Below, in pieces: positions 33,512 to 36,771 of a DNA stretch of 36,771 nt (position 1 is the stretch's first letter; every line of letters begins with the position of its first letter). This DNA comes from Candidatus Fimadaptatus faecigallinarum (lineage in GTDB: Bacteria > Bacillota > Clostridia > Christensenellales > Aristaeellaceae), in contig DVNK01000001.1 in NCBI GenBank assembly GCA_018714445.1, forward strand, positions 1 through 36,771, written 5' to 3'. The notes under the pieces are model-generated. The model was given only the letters and a program-made list of their open reading frames with translations, was not told where the DNA came from and ran no database searches. A program made the position numbers and the translations under genes.

Positions 33512-34696
33512 TTAGCCATCGACCGTAAGTCCCAACGGGCGTATGCTGCGTTCGAGCACGCCGTGCAGCGACGCGATAAGTATGCCGTAATTTATGAACG
33601 GCACGCCCTGATCGAGCGCACAGTTCATGCGATAGCTCATCTCGCGCCCATTCAGCATACAGCCTCCGCAATGCACGACCAGCCTGTACGGCGACAGATC
33701 GTCCGGGAACTCGCCGCCGCTGGTCCACGCGTACTCCAGCTTGCGGCCGGTCTTGGCGGCAAGCCAGCGCGGTATCTTGACTGTACCGATATCGTCGCAC
33801 TGGCGATGATGCGTGCAACCCTCGCATATGAGCAGTTTGTCGCCATCCTTTAGCGAGTTGAGGCGCTTCACGGCCTCCAACGCCGCATTCAGGAAGCCCC
33901 GCTGCCGCGCCAGCAGTATCGAAAACGACGTGAGCGGCACATCTTCGGGCACATCGCACGCGACCTGCTCGAATGCCTGCGAGTCGGTTATGACAATGCG
34001 TGGCGGCTCCTTGAGCGCGTTGAGCAGCGTGGGCAGCTGGTCAGGCTGCGTGAGCAGCGCCATGGCGCCGTAATCCAGCGCATCGCGCATGACCTGCTGT
34101 TGCGGCAGTATCATGCGGCCCTTGGGCGCGGCGCTATCTATCGGCGTAACCAGCACGCACAGATCGCCCTCGGAGCACAGCCCTTCCAGTACGCGCGGCG
34201 GCTCGGGCAACTTGAGCGCTGCGATGCGCTCCTTTAGCGCATGCACGCCTTCGCCGGTCAGTGCGCTGACGCCCATGGCGCCTTCAGGCACTGTTACATT
34301 CGACGCGTCGCATTTATTGTATACCAGCACATGCGGTATTCCCTTGCGCTCTATGCGTTCGAGCAGTTCGCGCTCTTCCGCATGCACGCCCTGATTGGCG
34401 TCTACCACGACCACCGCAATATCGGTCTTGTTTAGCACCTGAACAGCCTTGCGCACGCGCTTTCCGCCCAGCTCGCCCACGTCGTCCAGACCGGGCGTAT
34501 CAAATATAACCACCGGCCCCAACGGCAGCAGCTCCATGGACTTGGATACCGGATCGGTCGTGGTTCCGGGCTGAGCCGACACAATAGACATATCCTGACC
34601 AGTCAACGCGTTCATAAGGCTCGATTTACCGGCATTGCGCCGGCCGAAAAGTCCTATATGCACTCTCGAGGCAGAAGGCGTAGAATTTAGACTCAT
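33512..34696 (-). CDS. hydF: [FeFe]-hydrogenase H-cluster maturation GTPase HydF
   Basis: HydF is the GTPase scaffold that carries the 2Fe precursor made by HydE and HydG and delivers it to apo-hydrogenase. The 394 residues show G1 GRRNAGKSS (18-26), PGTTTDP, G3 FDTPGLDD, G4 YNKCD, then the dimerisation region and a C-terminal cluster-binding domain with CEGCTHHRQC and VHCGGCMLN, the usual CxH and HCxxC ligands. Two ATGs are close: the one at 34702 is only about 2 bases from the GGGAGG site, so 34696 is preferred. hydE, hydG and the hydrogenase are not in the window. The gene has a ~150-base structured leader. Confidence 0.95.
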   Translation of the reverse strand: MSLNSTPSASRVHIGLFGRRNAGKSSLMNALTGQDMSIVSAQPGTTTDPVSKSMELLPLGPVVIFDTPGLDDVGELGGKRVRKAVQVLNKTDIAVVVVDANQGVHAEERELLERIERKGIPHVLVYNKCDASNVTVPEGAMGVSALTGEGVHALKERIAALKLPEPPRVLEGLCSEGDLCVLVTPIDSAAPKGRMILPQQQVMRDALDYGAMALLTQPDQLPTLLNALKEPPRIVITDSQAFEQVACDVPEDVPLTSFSILLARQRGFLNAALEAVKRLNSLKDGDKLLICEGCTHHRQCDDIGTVKIPRWLAAKTGRKLEYAWTSGGEFPDDLSPYRLVVHCGGCMLNGREMSYRMNCALDQGVPFINYGILIASLHGVLERSIRPLGLTVDG

Positions 34697-34849
34697 ATGC
34701 ATTTCCTCCCTGACGGCGTTTGCCGCGAAAACTCAATGCCCCGGCGCGTTCGGTAATTCCGTACACGCCGGGGCACGCGTCATAAGTCCGACGCGCAGCG
34801 CCTTGCACGTCGGAAACCGCCTTCGCGTCAGGGGCTGTTTGTAAGTCCT
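34697..34849 (-). promoter_or_regulatory. Structured leader RNA of hydF (candidate cis-regulatory RNA)
   Basis: From the promoter at 34856-34883 the leader is about 150 bases. An outer helix CCCTGAC (34827-34833) with GTCAGGG (34708-34714) uses three bases of the hydF ribosome binding site GGGAGG (34705-34710). A second helix GGCG(G)TTT (34814-34821) with AAACGCC (34715-34721) stacks inside. Enclosed are hairpin A (TCCGACG/CGTCGGA, 34787-34793 with 34808-34814) and hairpin B (10 bp, TGCCCCGGCG/CGCCGGGGCA, 34737-34746 with 34766-34775). A local hairpin CGGC-AAAC-GCCG (34714-34725) would compete with the inner helix. I match it to no known class. Confidence 0.5.
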
Positions 34850-34855
34850 ATGACG

Positions 34856-34883
34856 ATTATATACCCATTTTTCGCAACTTCAA
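34856..34883 (-). promoter_or_regulatory. Sigma-A promoter of hydF
   Basis: Minus-strand TTGAAG (34878-34883), 16-base spacer, TATAAT (34856-34861). Confidence 0.75.
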
Positions 34884-34934
34884 GCGTCGTAAAGGTTAAT
34901 ATTACTCATCCACATTCAACCGCTCGCGCACAAT

Positions 34935-36236
34935 TCACAGCACAATCGGCTTTTCGGCCACGAGCCGCAGCACCAGATCGACCGGCGCATTAGCTACCAA
35001 ATCCTCGTGCAGACTCAGGCGCACGCCAGTTTCGTCCTGCCTAAACGGTATCTGACGGCCATCCAGCGTATGGCATTTCACAAACCGATAGTTCACTGCC
35101 GGCAGCGTCATGCCCACAAACTTAGCCGCATCCACAATATGCAGATACGCGCAGTCATCGCGATACACCGCGCCATACACGTCGTCGACAGGCTGCCATA
35201 TGCCGGCACGAGTGCCAAATATGGCTTCGCCATTTGCGCTTGTGAACTCGCCCAGCGCGCGGAACAGTTTTTTTACTTCCTCGGGCACATGTCCATCGGG
35301 ATCGGGGCCTATGTTGAGCAGAAGATTGCCGCCGCGGCAGATTACATCCGCCAACATTCTTATTATGAACTCAGGTTCATATACCTTTGCCCCGGGCTGA
35401 TAGCCCCAGGCGTCGCCGGTCGTCATGCACTTCTCCCAGGGCTGCGGTATTATTTCGCCGGTTATCGCGTGCGGGCCCTCATCGCACTGGAAATCGCCGA
35501 TATATCCCGAGCGCGGCGACAACAGTATGTCGGGCTGATTGGCGCGGGCACGACGGCACAGTGCAATCGGATCCCACAGCCACGCCGCATCGACGTCATG
35601 CCCCTTATGCGCAAGCCAACCGCCGTCAAACCATATCAGTTCTACGCGGCCATAGCGAGTCGTGAGTTCCTCAATCTGACCATGGCACTGGCGCTTCATT
35701 GCCTGAGCGCTTTCGGGCTGACCGTCCGGGTCAAAGTATCCCGGGAAGCGCCAATCCATAGGCGAATAGTATAGACCCGTATGAATTCCCCGCGCATGGC
35801 ACTCATCGGTGAACGCACGGACGTAATCTTTGCCTAGCAGTCCCGAATTGAAGCCGAGATAGCTCGATTCGCTGGGCCATAATGCAAATCCGTCATGATG
35901 CCGTGTGACCATGACCGCATATCGTGCGCCTGCCGATTGCGCTGTATCCAGCCACTCATGCGCAATGTCTTCCGGTTTTGTTGTCGGGTTGAACTTGTCC
36001 ACAAGGCGGGCGTAATCTTCGCGCTTCCACTTGCCATTGAAATATTCCCATTCGCCCTTACCCAACAGCGCATACAGCCCCCAGTGTATAAACATACCCA
36101 GTTTGGCGTCGCGCCACCAGTCCAGCTTCTCTGGCGGCAATTCGAGGTCGGGCGCGGTATAGCCACCGTGACCATTGAAATGAACGGTGCTCTTGTAGTT
36201 GGGAGTTGTTACGTATTTTGCGTCGTATTCGTGCAT
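34935..36236 (-). CDS. Alpha-L-fucosidase, glycoside hydrolase family 29
   Basis: The enzyme removes alpha-linked L-fucose from glycans by retaining double displacement. The 433 residues have the GH29 marks WWRDAKLGMFIHWGLYA (41-57), TRHHDGFALW (111-120), GLYYSPMDWRFPGY and ELIWFDGGW, with the likely nucleophile Asp204. ICRGGNLLLNIGPDPDGHVPEE is the usual next signature, and a short beta domain ends the chain. No signal peptide is present, so it should act in the cytosol on imported oligosaccharides. The ATG has GGGAGG 7 bases upstream. It stands alone between rRNA genes and hydF with its own promoter. Specificity is not predictable. Confidence 0.95.
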   Translation of the reverse strand: MHEYDAKYVTTPNYKSTVHFNGHGGYTAPDLELPPEKLDWWRDAKLGMFIHWGLYALLGKGEWEYFNGKWKREDYARLVDKFNPTTKPEDIAHEWLDTAQSAGARYAVMVTRHHDGFALWPSESSYLGFNSGLLGKDYVRAFTDECHARGIHTGLYYSPMDWRFPGYFDPDGQPESAQAMKRQCHGQIEELTTRYGRVELIWFDGGWLAHKGHDVDAAWLWDPIALCRRARANQPDILLSPRSGYIGDFQCDEGPHAITGEIIPQPWEKCMTTGDAWGYQPGAKVYEPEFIIRMLADVICRGGNLLLNIGPDPDGHVPEEVKKLFRALGEFTSANGEAIFGTRAGIWQPVDDVYGAVYRDDCAYLHIVDAAKFVGMTLPAVNYRFVKCHTLDGRQIPFRQDETGVRLSLHEDLVANAPVDLVLRLVAEKPIVL

Positions 36237-36280
36237 TTCGATTCCTCCCGTTTGATTTTTCGGGGATTTTAATTGATTTC

Positions 36281-36309
36281 ATTTTACCGCGTTTTACATG
36301 AATTGTAAA
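36281..36309 (-). promoter_or_regulatory. Sigma-A promoter of the fucosidase gene with palindromic -35 region
   Basis: Minus-strand TTTACA (36304-36309), 17-base spacer, TAAAAT (36281-36286). The -35 box is one half of the palindrome TTTACA-N5-TGTAAA (36293-36309), a likely operator for a sugar-responsive repressor or activator. Confidence 0.75.
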
Positions 36310-36401
36310 TAGCACAATGCATTTTGAGACAGCATCGATTATCTCCATTTTGATTGGGCTATTTCATTTGTAGCTCTACACGTTCCCACACGCCCCAGAT
36401 A

Positions 36402-36440
36402 AAAACAAAGCCCCCAGCCGCAAAACCACGGCAGGGGGGC
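36402..36440 (-). terminator. Intrinsic terminator after the 5S rRNA genes
   Basis: Minus-strand GCCCCC (36435-36440) pairs with GGGGGC (36410-36415), and inside GCCG with CGGC, followed by TTTGTTTTT. It lies about 20 bases after the 3' end of the proximal 5S gene. Confidence 0.85.
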
Positions 36441-36460
36441 AAGAAACCAAAAACAAAAAA

Positions 36461-36574
36461 CCGGCGACGACCTATCCTCCCAGGCCGTTGCCAGCCAAGT
36501 ACTTTCGGCGCTATGAGGCTTAACTTCTGTGTTCGGTATGGGAACAGGTGGAACCCTCATGCCATTGTCACCGG
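36461..36574 (-). rRNA. 5S ribosomal RNA (copy proximal to fucosidase)
   Basis: The 114-base minus-strand gene has the conserved core CGTTCCCATACCGAACAC, GAAGTTAAGCC, AGTACTTGGCTGG-like loop and the end GGGAGGATAGGTCGTCGCCGG. Helix I pairs CCGGTGAC at the 5' end with GTCGCCGG at the 3' end. Helix II pairs ATGAGG with CCTCAT. It is a structural RNA of the large ribosomal subunit. Confidence 0.95.
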
Positions 36575-36591
36575 AAAACTGTATTCAATTT

Positions 36592-36628
36592 AAAAAGGAG
36601 AGCCTCACAGCCTGGCCGCTCGGCTCTC
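36592..36628 (-). terminator. Terminator-like hairpin between the two 5S genes
   Basis: Minus-strand GAGAGCC (36622-36628) pairs with GGCTCTC (36598-36604), followed by CTTTTTA. It lies in the 62-bp spacer between the 5S copies, so the proximal copy depends on read-through, processing or a separate start. Confidence 0.7.
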
Positions 36629-36636
36629 AATAGAAT

Positions 36637-36750
36637 CCGGCGATGATCTATCCTCCCAGGCCGTTGCCAGCCAAGTACTTTCGACGCGTGAGGGCTTAAC
36701 TTCTGTGTTCGGTATGGGAACAGGTGGATCCCCTCAGCCATTATCACCGG
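36637..36750 (-). rRNA. 5S ribosomal RNA (second tandem copy)
   Basis: Also 114 bases, with the same conserved loops. It differs from the other copy at a handful of positions concentrated in helices: helix II is TGAGGG with CCCTCA instead of ATGAGG with CCTCAT, so pairing is kept. Transcription runs from the right edge, where a 23S gene would be expected but is not in the window. Confidence 0.95.
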
Positions 36751-36771
36751 AAATCGTATTTCATTGTCTTC

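Overview
The window looks like chromosomal DNA from an anaerobic, GC-rich member of the Bacillota (class Clostridia or a relative). Supporting signs are a T-box leader on a leucine operon, near-consensus sigma-A promoters (TTGACA and TATAAT at 16-18 bp spacing), strong GGAGG ribosome binding sites, the oxygen-independent CbiD/CbiG cobalamin route and the [FeFe]-hydrogenase maturase HydF. An alpha-L-fucosidase is compatible with a gut habitat, but that is inference. Isoleucine is written largely with ATA in several host genes I read, which is unusual for GC-rich DNA.

Layout. Positions 1-2640 hold the 3' part of a peptide ABC transporter operon on the minus strand: a solute-binding protein with a repetitive acidic tail and the start of a permease, with strong hairpins between them. 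A divergent small membrane protein follows. The minus-strand operon leuA-leuC-leuD-leuB (3384-7877) is read through a T-box leader (about 7996-8296). Next come a GNAT acetyltransferase, an HD-domain protein and a large single-pass membrane protein with DPNAT repeats (8777-11753), then a D-2-hydroxyacid dehydrogenase with its own promoter, and a plus-strand short-chain dehydrogenase.

Positions 14731-29524 are one minus-strand transcription unit of about 15 kb for corrinoid uptake and synthesis, in transcription order btuF-btuC-btuD-cbiC-cbiA-cobD-cbiP-cbiB-cbiET-cbiF-cbiG-cbiD-cobO-cbiJ. It starts at a consensus promoter followed by a cobalamin riboswitch and terminator (29555-29850). It covers much of the corrin-ring middle section, amidation, adenosylation and aminopropanol attachment. 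The cobalt chelatase, CbiL, CbiH and the nucleotide-loop genes are not in the window.

Just upstream of that promoter sits an IS1182-type insertion sequence (30071-31537) with 16-bp terminal inverted repeats and a 6-bp target duplication. Its transposase frame runs past the element end, although an intrinsic terminator lies inside the coding region. Beyond it are a methyltransferase, a HAD hydrolase, hydF with a long structured leader that may pair with its ribosome binding site, a GH29 fucosidase with a palindromic operator candidate, and two tandem 5S rRNA genes that probably close an rRNA operon entering from the right edge.

The best candidates for undescribed biology are the hydF leader RNA, the stop-less transposase message, the paired 5S genes with a terminator between them, and the exported proteins that share low-complexity ATEAP/DPNAT linkers.
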